NCBI GenBank assembly: GCA_900313545.1 | Contig: OMRS01000053.1 | Coordinates: 1 to 11,605 of the forward strand | Length of the DNA: 11,605 nt | Source of the DNA: an uncultured Eubacteriales bacterium | GTDB lineage: Bacteria > Bacillota_A > Clostridia > Christensenellales > Aristaeellaceae | Reading direction: 5' to 3' | Made by a program: the position numbers and the translations under genes | Shown: piece after piece, positions 4,602 through 11,605 of the stretch | How the letters are laid out: the number at the start of each line of letters is the position of its first letter | How positions within the stretch are numbered: position 1 is the stretch's first letter | The notes under the pieces: generated by a model | What the model saw: only the letters and a program-made list of their open reading frames with translations | What the model was told of the DNA's origin: nothing | The model's database searches: none

Positions 4602-6431
4602 ATGCTGACCCGTACCTTTTTTCCCCGTTCGCCCCTCTCCGCCGGACGTCTGGCTCCGCTGCCCCTGGGTGCCGTTTCGGCCGGGGGAAGCGCCCGGGAT
4701 CATCTTCTGAGCCTGCGCGCGGGCCTTCTGTCCCGCAGCGCCTCCCTGTGGCCGGAAGCCGGAGAACAGAGCGCCTTCTACGGGGGCTTTCTGCCCGGAA
4801 GTATCCGTGCGCCCCTGCTGCTCTCCGCCATGCTGCACATCGGTGCGCTCCTGGGAGACAATGAACTCAGGGAGGAAGCCCTGCGCCGGGTGCGCCTGGT
4901 TCTTGACAACCAGCGCGAGGACGGTTCCTTCGGCGGTCCGCAGGCGGATTTCCGCGCCCGGGGCCTCATGCTGCGCGCCCTCTCCCAGGCGTACACCCTC
5001 TCCGGAGACAAGTCGATTCTGACCTTCATGCTGCGCTATTTCCGTTTCCTGCAGGAACAGCTGCGCGCGGAGTCCCTCTCCCCGGATGCGGTCCTGCATG
5101 TGTCCGACACCCTGCAGTGCGGTCTGTTCCTCTATAATCTCACCGGGAAAAAGGCGCTGCTGGGGCTGATGGAGGCCCTGTGCGCCCAGAGCTTTGACTT
5201 TGGACGCTTCTTCCACACCTTCCCCTACCGCATGGCGGCCGACCGCATGGTGTCCCCTTCGCGCCTGTCCGGCGCCGGGGAAGGGACCTTTGAGGCCCAG
5301 GTGCTGCAGACGGCCGACGGCGAACTGCTGTGCGAGGGCCTGCGGACCGCCGCCCTGTGCGGCATGCTCTCCGGCAACAGCAAGCAGCTCAGCGCCGCCG
5401 AGCGCGGCCTGGCCATGATGCGCAAAAGCCACGGGGCTCCCACCGGGGCCATCGCCTGTGACCCGCTGCTTTCCGGGACCCATCCCTCACGGGGCATCCG
5501 CACCCTGGCCGCCTGCCAGCTGGCCACTTCCCTGTGCACGCTGCTGGAGGCGCCGGACGGGGAGCATTTTGCAGATGACCTGGAGATGCTCCTGTACAAC
5601 GCGCTCCCCTCCGCCTTCAGCCCCGACTGCCAGCAGGTCCAGTCCATCTCCCAGGCCAATCAGGTCCGGCTGTGCCGTGCCACCCGCTTTCCTCTTTCAG
5701 CAGAGGCGGACACCCTCTTTGCGCTCTCCGACGGGGACAGCGCCTGCGCCCTGCTGGGTGCCGAGGCGGAAATCCTGCAGCACCAGTGGATGCTGACCCG
5801 GGACGGCGGGCTCATGGCCCTGGGCTATGCGCCCCTTTCCCTGCGCTACCGTCTGAGCGAGGAGATGGTCCGGATCCACGTGGAATCCGCCATGCCCGTC
5901 GAAGGCAGCGTCCGGATCCGCCTGGAGCTCTCCGGGGACTGCACCTTCCCCCTCCATCTGCGCATCCCTTCCTGGGCCCACGGAGCCAGTGCCGCCATGG
6001 GCGGCGAGGTCCGCACCGCGGACCCCGGCACCGTGCTCACCCTGACCCGCCAGTGGCATGACGGGGACGAGATCCTGCTGACCCTGCCCATGACCGTGCG
6101 CCGCCAGCCGGGCTACCACTCCGCCGTCAGCGTGCTGCGGGGGCCGCTGCTCTTTGCGGCGCCTCTGTCCTCCACGGAAACGGAGGAAGGCATCGTCTGC
6201 GAGAATTTCGGCGTTGCGCTGCTGGAGGACCGGGATTTCGTGGTGACGGTGGACGGGGAGGACATCCGTCTGGAAACCGCCGCCGTGCGTCTGCCCGAAT
6301 GGGGACTGCGGGACGGCGTCTGTGACCAGCCGCCCATCGACCTGACCTCCTCCGGACGCGAGGAGTTCCAGCTGGTGCTCTCCCCCTACGCCCAGACGCT
6401 GCTGCGGCTGAGCGTGCTGCCCCTGCTGTAA
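4602..6431 (+). CDS. GH127 (DUF1680)-family protein with degenerate active site
   Basis: A 609-residue cytosolic protein with no signal peptide. The N-terminal half is an (alpha/alpha)6-type helical region: LGDNELREEALRRVRLVL (85-102), then DNQREDGSFGG and SGDKSILTFMLRYFRF (133-149-type repeats). The family signature DDLEMLLYNALPSAFSPD (325-342) followed by QANQV is clear. The beta C-terminal region has LHLRIPSWA, a Gly-Pro-Leu-Leu stretch (514-517) and the terminal SPYAQTLLRLSVLP. Characterised GH127 enzymes are beta-L-arabinofuranosidases using a Cys nucleophile on a Zn site of one Glu and three Cys. By eye alignment three of those positions are replaced here: R300 for Glu, L302 for Cys and A381 for the nucleophile Cys; only C382 remains. 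It may therefore be a non-catalytic or repurposed member. The start at 4602 has GGGAGG (4588-4593) 8 nt upstream; the in-frame GTG at 4572 has none. No clear terminator precedes the two-component genes 68 bp downstream. Confidence 0.82.
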   Translation: MLTRTFFPRSPLSAGRLAPLPLGAVSAGGSARDHLLSLRAGLLSRSASLWPEAGEQSAFYGGFLPGSIRAPLLLSAMLHIGALLGDNELREEALRRVRLVLDNQREDGSFGGPQADFRARGLMLRALSQAYTLSGDKSILTFMLRYFRFLQEQLRAESLSPDAVLHVSDTLQCGLFLYNLTGKKALLGLMEALCAQSFDFGRFFHTFPYRMAADRMVSPSRLSGAGEGTFEAQVLQTADGELLCEGLRTAALCGMLSGNSKQLSAAERGLAMMRKSHGAPTGAIACDPLLSGTHPSRGIRTLAACQLATSLCTLLEAPDGEHFADDLEMLLYNALPSAFSPDCQQVQSISQANQVRLCRATRFPLSAEADTLFALSDGDSACALLGAEAEILQHQWMLTRDGGLMALGYAPLSLRYRLSEEMVRIHVESAMPVEGSVRIRLELSGDCTFPLHLRIPSWAHGASAAMGGEVRTADPGTVLTLTRQWHDGDEILLTLPMTVRRQPGYHSAVSVLRGPLLFAAPLSSTETEEGIVCENFGVALLEDRDFVVTVDGEDIRLETAAVRLPEWGLRDGVCDQPPIDLTSSGREEFQLVLSPYAQTLLRLSVLPLL

Positions 6432-6499
6432 CAGCGGCTTCACGGCATGTTCAATTTTCTGCCGGATTCTTCTGATAGACTCACACCCGAGGTGATTTC

Positions 6500-7213
6500 A
6501 TGCCAAAGAACGTGCGTATCCTGATCTGCGATGACGATCCCGTCGTCCACCAGTCCCTGTCCCTGTATCTGGATGCGGAGGAGTATGCCCACGACTCCGC
6601 CATGGACGGACAGCAGGCCCTGGACATGATCGCCAAGACCCATTATGACCTGATGCTGCTGGACCAGATGATGCCCGGCAAAAGCGGCATGGAAGTCTGC
6701 CGCGAGGTCCGGCGGGAAAGCCAGCTTCCCATCATCATGCTCACGGCCCGGGGCGAGGAAATCGACCGGATCCTGGGGCTTGAAATGGGTGCGGATGACT
6801 ACATCGTCAAGCCCTTCAGCCCGCGGGAGGTGGTTTCCCGCATCAAGGCGGTCCTGCGGCGCACCCTCAAGGGCACCCAGGAGAGTGCCGAAGAGGAGCC
6901 CATGACCACCCTGACCTACGGTTCCCTTGAAATCCAGCCGGAAAGGTACAGCGTCCGCCTCGCCGGGACCAGCGTGCCCTGCACGCCCCGGGAAGTGGAG
7001 CTGCTGTACCTGCTGGCCTCCCATCCCGGCCGGGTCTTTGACCGGGAGCAGATCCTCTCCCGTATCTGGGGCTATGACTTTTTCGGGGATACCCGCACGG
7101 TGGATACCCACATCAAGCGTCTTCGCCAGAAGCTCACCTGCGATGAGATGGGCAAGAAGTGGGACATCATCACCGTTTACGGCGTGGGATACAAGTTTGA
7201 GGGGCAGCTGTGA
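6500..7213 (+). CDS. OmpR/PhoB-family response regulator
   Basis: A 237-residue two-component transcription factor. The receiver domain (about 5-120) has the acidic pocket D11/D12, phosphoacceptor D55 in LLDQMMPG, T82 and K104 in VKPFSPRE. The winged-helix DNA-binding domain (about 138-236) has TPREVELLYLLASHPGRVFD (162-181) and the recognition region DTRTVDTHIKRLRQKL (197-212), ending in the YGVGYKFEG hairpin. The ATG is preceded by GAGGTG (6489-6494) 5 nt upstream. The gene overlaps the downstream kinase by 4 bp, so they are a cognate pair. It is 68 bp from the GH127-like gene; only a weak promoter-like pair (TCAATT at 6451, GATAGA at 6474) was seen between them. Target genes cannot be read from the sequence; PhoP, WalR or ResD-like labels would be guesses. 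Confidence 0.95.
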   Translation: MPKNVRILICDDDPVVHQSLSLYLDAEEYAHDSAMDGQQALDMIAKTHYDLMLLDQMMPGKSGMEVCREVRRESQLPIIMLTARGEEIDRILGLEMGADDYIVKPFSPREVVSRIKAVLRRTLKGTQESAEEEPMTTLTYGSLEIQPERYSVRLAGTSVPCTPREVELLYLLASHPGRVFDREQILSRIWGYDFFGDTRTVDTHIKRLRQKLTCDEMGKKWDIITVYGVGYKFEGQL

Positions 7214-9015
7214 AAAAGAATTCCGCCTTCCGCCGTTCCCTTCTGCTGGCCTACGGAGCCGTTCTGGTTTTCGCGCTGCTGCTCATGGCGGTGTACATGA
7301 TCGCCTCCCCCTCCCTTTTTGCCCATAACCGGGCGCAGGACCTGCTTCCCCGGGGCCGTCTCATTGCGGACTATATCGAGAGCACCCTTTCGGGAGATCT
7401 TCCCTCCTCATACCTCGCCCCCATCATCAGCCGCAATGCCAGCCAGTGGGACGCGGCGGTGTGGGTCGTGGACATCCAGGGGCGCACCCTCATCCGGACG
7501 CAGACCAGCGGCAAGGAACAGGTCGGCGCGCTTCCCCAGATCCTGTGGGACAGCATGATTCCCACCGTCCTGCAGGGCAGTGACGCCACCCTCATCGCCT
7601 CCAACAATGCCCTGAGCGCCCCTTCCTCTCCGGACAAGTTTTCCCAGCGGCGCCTGGTGTCCATTGCCGTGCCCATCCGCTATGACTCGAAGATCATCGG
7701 GGCCGTCTTCATGGCCCAGACCCTGGAGGATGCCCTGGCGGACACCCGGGTCTTTACCAATACGCTGCTGCTGGCCATGGTGGCCATGCTGCTCCTGCTT
7801 CTCCCCTTCCTCTACCTCTTTGCAGGACGCATTACCCGCCCCCTGAAGGATATCCGCGACACCGCCCTGATGATGGCCGGCGGCGACCTGTCCGTCCGTG
7901 CGGATGAATCCCGGCGGGATGAGTATGGTGAACTGGGGCATGTCCTTAACATGCTCTCCTCGGAACTGGGGCGGACCATCTCCACCCTGCAGATGGAGCG
8001 CAACCGGCTTCGCAGCATTGTGGAAGGAATGAGCGAGGGAATCCTGGCCCTCAACAGCGACGGCAGCCTTTCCTTTATCAACGCTTCGGGAAGCCGCCTT
8101 CTGGAACTGCCCCAGGACGGAGCCGGACTGCGCAGCAGGGCTCCGGAGGTCCTCTCTCTCTTTGATCAGGCCCTCCTCCGGCACGAACCGGTCAGCGACA
8201 CCCTCTGGCGCGGAGAAACGGCCCTGCATATCTCCATTACCCCCCTGCATGACGGGGAACAGTCCGGCGGCGTGGTGGGCATACTGACGGATGTCACCAG
8301 CGTCGAGCGTCTCGAGCAGACGCGGCGGGACTATGTCGCCAACGTGTCCCATGAGCTGCGCACCCCCCTGACCGCCATGCGGGCACTCATGGAACCCCTG
8401 CGCGACGGCATGGTCACCTCCGAGGAACAGCGCCAGCAGATCTACAGCGTGGTGCTTCGGGAGACCATGCGCCTGTCCCGGCTGGTCAGCGACATGCTCG
8501 AGCTGTCCCGGCTGCAAAGCGGGACAGCCTCCATGGAAATCTCCGTTTTCCAGCCCCGCCAGGTCCTGGAAAGCGTGCGCGACATCTACCTGCCCTACGC
8601 GGAGGACTACCAGACCCGGTTCATCTATGACGTGCCGCCGGACCTGCCCTCCATCCGGGGCAATCCGGACCGCACCCAGCAGGTGCTGGTCGCACTGGTG
8701 GACAACGCCTTCAAGTATACCGGCGAAGGGGGCACCGTCACCCTGTCCGTCCTCCCCTGTCCCGATTACCTGCAGGTCAGCGTCCGGGACACCGGCGTGG
8801 GGATCTCCGAGGCGGACCTTCCCCACGTGTTTGAGCGCTTTTACAAGGTGGACAAGAGTCACCACTCCAAGGGGACGGGCCTGGGACTGGCCATCGCTTC
8901 CGAGATCATGCACCAGCTGGGCGAAACCCTGACCGTGACCTCTGAGCTTGGCAAGGGCAGCTGCTTCTCCCTGACCCTGCACTACGCTCAGGAAGACCCC
9001 TCCTCCAGACAGTGA
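7210..9015 (+). CDS. Membrane sensor histidine kinase (HAMP-PAS-HisKA-HATPase)
   Basis: A 601-residue sensor kinase and partner of the regulator directly upstream. TM1 lies at about 10-31 and TM2 at 184-206. Between them is an extracytoplasmic domain of about 150 residues, probably a single Cache-like fold (SQWDAAVWVVDIQGRTLI, 78-95; later VAVPIRYDSKIIGAV-type strand). HAMP follows (about 204-257), then PAS (263-365; EGMSEGILALNSDGSLSFIN), and HisKA with phosphoacceptor H381 in NVSHELRTPLTAM. The HATPase domain has N499 in DNAFKY, the G1 box DTGVGI (527-532), the FERFYKVD box and the G2 box GTGLGL (555-560). All catalytic motifs are intact. It starts with GTG overlapping the regulator stop (GTGA, 7210-7213), with GAGGGG (7199-7204) 5 nt upstream. 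Its architecture matches PhoR/WalK-type kinases, but the ligand is unknown. Confidence 0.95.
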   Translation: MKKNSAFRRSLLLAYGAVLVFALLLMAVYMIASPSLFAHNRAQDLLPRGRLIADYIESTLSGDLPSSYLAPIISRNASQWDAAVWVVDIQGRTLIRTQTSGKEQVGALPQILWDSMIPTVLQGSDATLIASNNALSAPSSPDKFSQRRLVSIAVPIRYDSKIIGAVFMAQTLEDALADTRVFTNTLLLAMVAMLLLLLPFLYLFAGRITRPLKDIRDTALMMAGGDLSVRADESRRDEYGELGHVLNMLSSELGRTISTLQMERNRLRSIVEGMSEGILALNSDGSLSFINASGSRLLELPQDGAGLRSRAPEVLSLFDQALLRHEPVSDTLWRGETALHISITPLHDGEQSGGVVGILTDVTSVERLEQTRRDYVANVSHELRTPLTAMRALMEPLRDGMVTSEEQRQQIYSVVLRETMRLSRLVSDMLELSRLQSGTASMEISVFQPRQVLESVRDIYLPYAEDYQTRFIYDVPPDLPSIRGNPDRTQQVLVALVDNAFKYTGEGGTVTLSVLPCPDYLQVSVRDTGVGISEADLPHVFERFYKVDKSHHSKGTGLGLAIASEIMHQLGETLTVTSELGKGSCFSLTLHYAQEDPSSRQ

Positions 9016-9047
9016 AAGCCGCCCGGATATTCCTCCGGGCGGCTTTC
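9014..9047. terminator. Bidirectional hairpin terminator between kinase and PRPP synthetase genes
   Basis: GAAAGCCGCCCGGA (9014-9027) and TCCGGGCGGCTTTC (9034-9047) form a perfect 14-bp stem with a 6-base loop (TATTCC). The stem ends in A/T pairs, giving short T-runs in both directions. It begins in the kinase stop codon and ends just before the stop of the convergent minus-strand gene at 9052, so it can serve both. Confidence 0.9.
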
Positions 9048-9051
9048 GTGT

Positions 9052-10266
9052 TCAGTTCTGATGATGATTCCGGCGATAATTGAAAAGCAGCCTTTCAATG
9101 CGGTGCCACGGGTTCAGAAGATAGGACAGGGACTGGTCATGGTTCAGGGTGGCGATCACATACGCCATATATTTGGACATGTCCGCATGGGTAAACCATG
9201 GCTGGGCCACCACCTCGGGCTTCGTATACGTCAGATTGGTGGCAAAGACGTGGTCCAGCACGCCTTCCTCATGGGCCTTGTTGAATGCCTCGATGCCCTT
9301 GGTAAAGAAAGCGAAGGTTGCCCCTGCAAAAACCCTTCTCGCCCCCCGGCTTTTCAGGTTGTAGGCCAGATCGAGCATGGAATCTCCGGAGGCGATGATG
9401 TCATCGGCCACGAAAATGTCCTTGCCCTCCACGCTGTCGCCCAGGTATTCATGGGCCACGATGGGATTGGTTCCGTTGACGATGCGCGTATAATCCCGGC
9501 GCTTGTAGAACATTCCCATGTTCACTCCCATGGCCGAGCTGTAGTAGAGATTGCGGTTGAGGGCGCCCTCGTCGGGGGAAATGACCATCAGGTGGTCCTT
9601 GTCGATCTTCAGATCCGTGTAGGTGTGGCACATGGCCTTGAGGATCTGGTAGGTGGGCATGATGCTCTCGAACCCGTTGAGGGGGATGGCATTCTGTACG
9701 CGGGGATCATGCGCGTCATAGGTGATGATGTTCTGCACGCCCATGTTGATCAGTTCCTGGAGCATCAGGGCACAGTCCAGGGATTCCCTGGATGCGCGTT
9801 TGTGCTGGCGCCCCTCATAGAGCATGGGCATAATGACATTAATGCGGTAGGCTTTTCCGCTCACCGCCGCGATAATTCGTTTCAGGTCCGCAAAGTGCTC
9901 GTCCGGGGACATGGGCACGTCCTGTCCGTAGAGCTTGTAGGTGCACTGATACGCACCCACGTCACAGATAATAAACAGATCGTAGCCCCGCACGGAACCC
10001 TTGAGCATGCCCTTGGCTTCTCCTGTGCCAAAGCGGGGGCAGCTGGCCTCCAGCAGGAACCCGTTGCGGTCAGAGCCATAAAAGCTGTGAAGATTTTCTA
10101 CATCAGTATCATCCGACTCCGGTTCCTCATCCACCTGCCATTTGAGCAGGTACTCATTCACCCGTTCGCCCATCTTCTCGCATCCCCGCATGGCAATCAC
10201 GCCCAGGGGCGCGACCGGCCGGGAAGGGAACTTCTTGCCGGAACCCGACTGTGTCTTTTCTCCCAT
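9052..10266 (-). CDS. prs: Divergent ribose-phosphate pyrophosphokinase (PRPP synthetase)
   Basis: A 404-residue PRPP synthetase homologue, which transfers pyrophosphate from ATP to ribose 5-phosphate to supply nucleotide, His and Trp synthesis. It belongs to the long, divergent clostridial class rather than the roughly 315-residue canonical Prs. Visible motifs are PRFGTGEAKG (77-86), the ATP/flexible-loop segment MLYEGRQHKRASRESL (148-163), DAHDPRVQNAI (184-194; canonical D-x-H), ISPDEGALNRN (229-239), NPIVAHEYLGD (267-277) and the PRPP-binding loop VADDIIASGDSM (286-297). The C-terminus has DMSKYMAYVIATLNHD (362-377) and LLNPWHRIE. The N-terminal APLGVIAMRGCEKMGERVNE (19-38) also fits this class and supports the start at 10266, which has GGAAAGG 10 nt upstream. 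It is transcribed alone from a promoter at about 10314 and convergent with the kinase gene. Essentiality is likely if no canonical prs exists elsewhere. Confidence 0.9.
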   Translation of the reverse strand: MGEKTQSGSGKKFPSRPVAPLGVIAMRGCEKMGERVNEYLLKWQVDEEPESDDTDVENLHSFYGSDRNGFLLEASCPRFGTGEAKGMLKGSVRGYDLFIICDVGAYQCTYKLYGQDVPMSPDEHFADLKRIIAAVSGKAYRINVIMPMLYEGRQHKRASRESLDCALMLQELINMGVQNIITYDAHDPRVQNAIPLNGFESIMPTYQILKAMCHTYTDLKIDKDHLMVISPDEGALNRNLYYSSAMGVNMGMFYKRRDYTRIVNGTNPIVAHEYLGDSVEGKDIFVADDIIASGDSMLDLAYNLKSRGARRVFAGATFAFFTKGIEAFNKAHEEGVLDHVFATNLTYTKPEVVAQPWFTHADMSKYMAYVIATLNHDQSLSYLLNPWHRIERLLFNYRRNHHQN

Positions 10267-10313
10267 ATGTTTTCGACCTTTCCGTACAGTTCACACATAC
10301 TGCGCGACATCGC

Positions 10314-10322
10314 ATTATAGCA
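10314..10322 (-). promoter_or_regulatory. Extended -10 promoter for the PRPP synthetase gene
   Basis: On the minus strand TGCTATAAT (10322-10314) is a perfect TATAAT preceded by TGn. No good -35 lies 17 bp upstream, which is normal for extended -10 promoters. Transcription would start near 10307, giving a leader of about 40 nt. Confidence 0.65.
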
Positions 10323-10344
10323 TACTTCGCCCTCATGCGCCTTG

Positions 10345-10625
10345 AAGCGCAGATTTTCTCCACTTTGCATCATTTTCCCCTTCGATGTTGGAAAGAATTG
10401 TCCACCAGAAAATGTGTTTTCCCTCATCTGTTTTCCGGATTTTGTCAGTTCCGCCCGTCCTGACGGCCGGGCGCGGGGGCAGGGCGGCGGGCAAAATGTC
10501 TGGCTTGTTCCGGAGCTTCATCGTTTCCACGCGTCCCCGGCCGGATCCTCCGCTCACCTGCGGGCCCGGGGCCTTTTCCCCCGACGTGCCGACCCGGGAA
10601 TTGCCGCGCGGTGTCAATTCTGTCC
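10345..10625. other. GC-rich gap without a recognisable gene
   Basis: About 280 bp separate the PRPP synthetase promoter from the leuA leader promoter. The left part (10360-10450) is T-rich with repeated TTTTCC motifs; the right part (10455-10620) is very GC-rich. A small inverted repeat (around CGCCCGTC/GACGGCCGGGCG, 10452-10473) lacks a T-run. The open frames present have no convincing ribosome site or protein-like composition. I see no RNA gene or other signal. Confidence 0.5.
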
Positions 10626-10654
10626 TTGACAAACCCTCTTTCCCTCACTAAAAT
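10626..10654 (+). promoter_or_regulatory. Sigma-A promoter of the leuA T-box transcript
   Basis: TTGACA (10626-10631, consensus) and TAAAAT (10649-10654) with an exact 17-bp spacer. Transcription would start near 10661, leaving a leader of about 300 nt that contains the T-box. Confidence 0.9.
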
Positions 10655-10660
10655 GACGGC

Positions 10661-10925
10661 TACACACAGCAATTTCAGAAAAGACGATGAAGGGAAGCCC
10701 TGACCGGTCCGCCCTGCAGAGAGCCGGCGGCAGGTGAAAGCCGGCGGGAAGGCAGTCAGGTCCTCATCCCGGAGTTGCACAGGTGAACTGCAAGTAGTCT
10801 GTGACGCTGACCCCGTCAAAGGTCAGGCCGAGCGATCGGCCATGAGGGCCGGATTTCCGGCCGAATTAGGGTGGTACCGCGCCATTTCAGCGCCCCTATG
10901 CCAAATACGGCTGGGGGGCGCTTTT
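10661..10925 (+). promoter_or_regulatory. Leucine T-box riboswitch (specifier CUC)
   Basis: A tRNA-sensing leader. Stem I distal elements are AGAGAG then GCCGGC (10723-10728) pairing with GCCGGC (10740-10745) around the GGTGAAA segment. The likely specifier is CTC (10763-10765, Leu), followed by A and the closing stem TCCC, which pairs with the GGGA at about 10692-10695. Stem III is GGCCGG-attt-CCGGCC (10847-10862). The T-box sequence AGGGTGGTACCGCG is at 10868-10881; its TGGT (10872-10875) pairs with a tRNA NCCA end with discriminator A, as in tRNA-Leu. The antiterminator forms from TAGGG (10867-10871) with CCCTA (10894-10898) and GCGC (10879-10882) with GCGC (10890-10893). Uncharged tRNA-Leu should stabilise it and switch leuA on. 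Confidence 0.95.
10889..10925 (+). terminator. T-box terminator upstream of leuA
   Basis: AGCGCCCC (10889-10896) pairs with GGGGCGCT (10915-10922), followed by TTTT (10922-10925). The 5' arm uses the same bases as the antiterminator 3' arm (10890-10898), so the two structures exclude each other. Confidence 0.9.
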
Positions 10926-10960
10926 CTGTTCCCCGGCACCCACAGAGAGGAGTTCAGATC

Positions 10961-11605
10961 ATGAAAGAAGGTTTCCACAAGTATGTTCCCTTTGTTCCCG
11001 TCACGCTGCCGGATCGTACCTGGCCGGATCAGAAGATCACCCGGGCACCCATCTGGTGCTCCGTGGACCTGCGGGACGGCAACCAGGCGCTGGTCACGCC
11101 CATGAACGTTCAGGAAAAGATTGAGTTTTTCAAGCTTCTGGTGGAGGTGGGCTTCAAGGAGATCGAGGTGGGCTTCCCCTCCGCGTCTGAAACGGAATAT
11201 GAGTTCCTGCGCGCGCTCATCGATCAGAACCTGATTCCGGACGATGTGACCATCCAGGTGCTGGTCCAGGCCCGGGAACACCTGATCCGCAAAACCTTTG
11301 AAGCCGTCCGCGGCGCGAAGAATGTCATCATCCACTATTACAATTCCACCTCTGAACTGCAGCGCCGGGTGGTGTTCAAAAAGGACAAGGCCGGCATCAT
11401 TGACATCGCGGTTGAAGGGGCCAAACTGATCCGCGAACTGGTGAACGCCGACCGCAGCGGGACCGTTTACCGCTTTGAGTATTCTCCGGAGTCCTTCTCC
11501 GGTACGGAAACGGATTATGCGGTGGAAGTCTGCGCCGCTGTCATGGAGAACCTGGGCGCCACCCCGGACAATCCCCTGATCCTCAATCTGCCCAATACCG
11601 TGGAA
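10961..11605 (+). CDS. leuA: 2-isopropylmalate synthase, type 2 (partial, runs off right edge)
   Basis: The first 215 residues of LeuA, which condenses acetyl-CoA with 2-oxoisovalerate in the first committed step of leucine synthesis. The N-terminus (KYVPFVPVTLPDRTWPD, 7-23) is typical of the long actinobacterial/yeast-like type 2 enzyme, usually about 550-600 residues. SVDLRDGNQAL (34-44) carries the catalytic Arg and the metal-binding Asp. EIEVGFPSASETEYEF follows, then HYYNSTS, RFEYSPESFSGTE and NLPNTVE at the edge. The rest of the TIM barrel with its HxH metal ligands and the C-terminal leucine-feedback domain lie outside the window. The ATG at 10961 has AGGAG (10948-10952) 8 nt upstream. 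Control is by the leucine T-box directly in front, so the gene is expected to respond to uncharged tRNA-Leu. Confidence 0.96.
   Translation, partial: MKEGFHKYVPFVPVTLPDRTWPDQKITRAPIWCSVDLRDGNQALVTPMNVQEKIEFFKLLVEVGFKEIEVGFPSASETEYEFLRALIDQNLIPDDVTIQVLVQAREHLIRKTFEAVRGAKNVIIHYYNSTSELQRRVVFKKDKAGIIDIAVEGAKLIRELVNADRSGTVYRFEYSPESFSGTETDYAVEVCAAVMENLGATPDNPLILNLPNTVE

Noticed and set aside
4431..5483. Minus-strand open frame of 350 codons across the glgB/GH127 promoter region and the GH127-like gene
   Set aside because: The Gln/Gly/Ala-rich low-complexity translation is typical of antisense reading and lies over a recognised family on the plus strand.
7408..8982. Minus-strand open frame of 524 codons opposite the histidine kinase
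   Set aside because: The kinase domains on the plus strand are complete and in order; the antisense product is His/Gly/Gln-rich with no domain signature.
9061..10320. Plus-strand open frame of 419 codons opposite the PRPP synthetase gene
   Set aside because: It is antisense to a gene with clear PRPP-loop motifs and has no promoter or ribosome site.
10452..10473. GC-rich inverted repeat considered as a terminator
   Set aside because: It is imperfect, has a very small loop, has no T-run in either direction and has no upstream gene to terminate.
10333..10819. Small open frames on both strands between the PRPP synthetase gene and the leuA leader
   Set aside because: They overlap the T-box or lack start signals, and their translations are low-complexity Arg/Pro/Gly-rich.

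Overview
The window is bacterial chromosomal DNA from a Bacillota lineage, most likely a GC-rich member of class Clostridia. The support is a leucine T-box leader in front of leuA, a yybP-ykoY-type (Mn2+) riboswitch, sigma-A-like promoters with 17-bp spacers, strong AGGAG-type ribosome sites with frequent TTG/GTG starts, and a divergent PRPP synthetase of the kind I know from Lachnospiraceae and relatives. Genus cannot be decided. No rRNA, tRNA, IS element, CRISPR array or phage gene is visible; this looks like core chromosome with a few unusual items.

Left block (1-2340, all minus strand). A VTT-domain (TVP38/DedA-like) membrane protein and a GT4 glycosyltransferase resembling the streptococcal/listerial glycolipid synthases CpoA/LafB form a TTGA-overlapping pair, probably acting on membrane glycolipids. 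Downstream of them, a complete manganese-riboswitch unit (promoter, aptamer, terminator that competes with aptamer P1) controls a 93-residue, Gly/His-rich, membrane-anchored small protein. This unit is the most interesting feature of the window.

Centre (2340-6431). glgB (minus) encodes a stand-alone alpha-glucan branching enzyme of the eukaryote-like GH13_8 type. Divergent from it is a cytosolic GH127/DUF1680-family protein (plus) that keeps the family fold signatures but has apparently lost three of the four residues that form the catalytic Cys/Zn site, so it is a candidate pseudoenzyme. The 246-bp divergent promoter region has a strong promoter for the GH127-like gene with a palindrome in its spacer.

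Right of centre (6500-9047, plus). An OmpR/PhoB-type response regulator and a sensor kinase (TM - extracytoplasmic sensor - TM - HAMP - PAS - HisKA - HATPase) overlap by 4 bp and end at a strong 14-bp hairpin terminator shared with the convergent gene.

Right end (9052-11605). A divergent ribose-phosphate pyrophosphokinase (minus) has an extended -10 promoter. About 280 bp of GC-rich sequence without a gene follows. Then come a TTGACA/TAAAAT promoter, a leucine (CUC specifier) T-box riboswitch with mutually exclusive antiterminator and terminator, and the first 215 codons of leuA (type 2 isopropylmalate synthase), which runs off the right edge.
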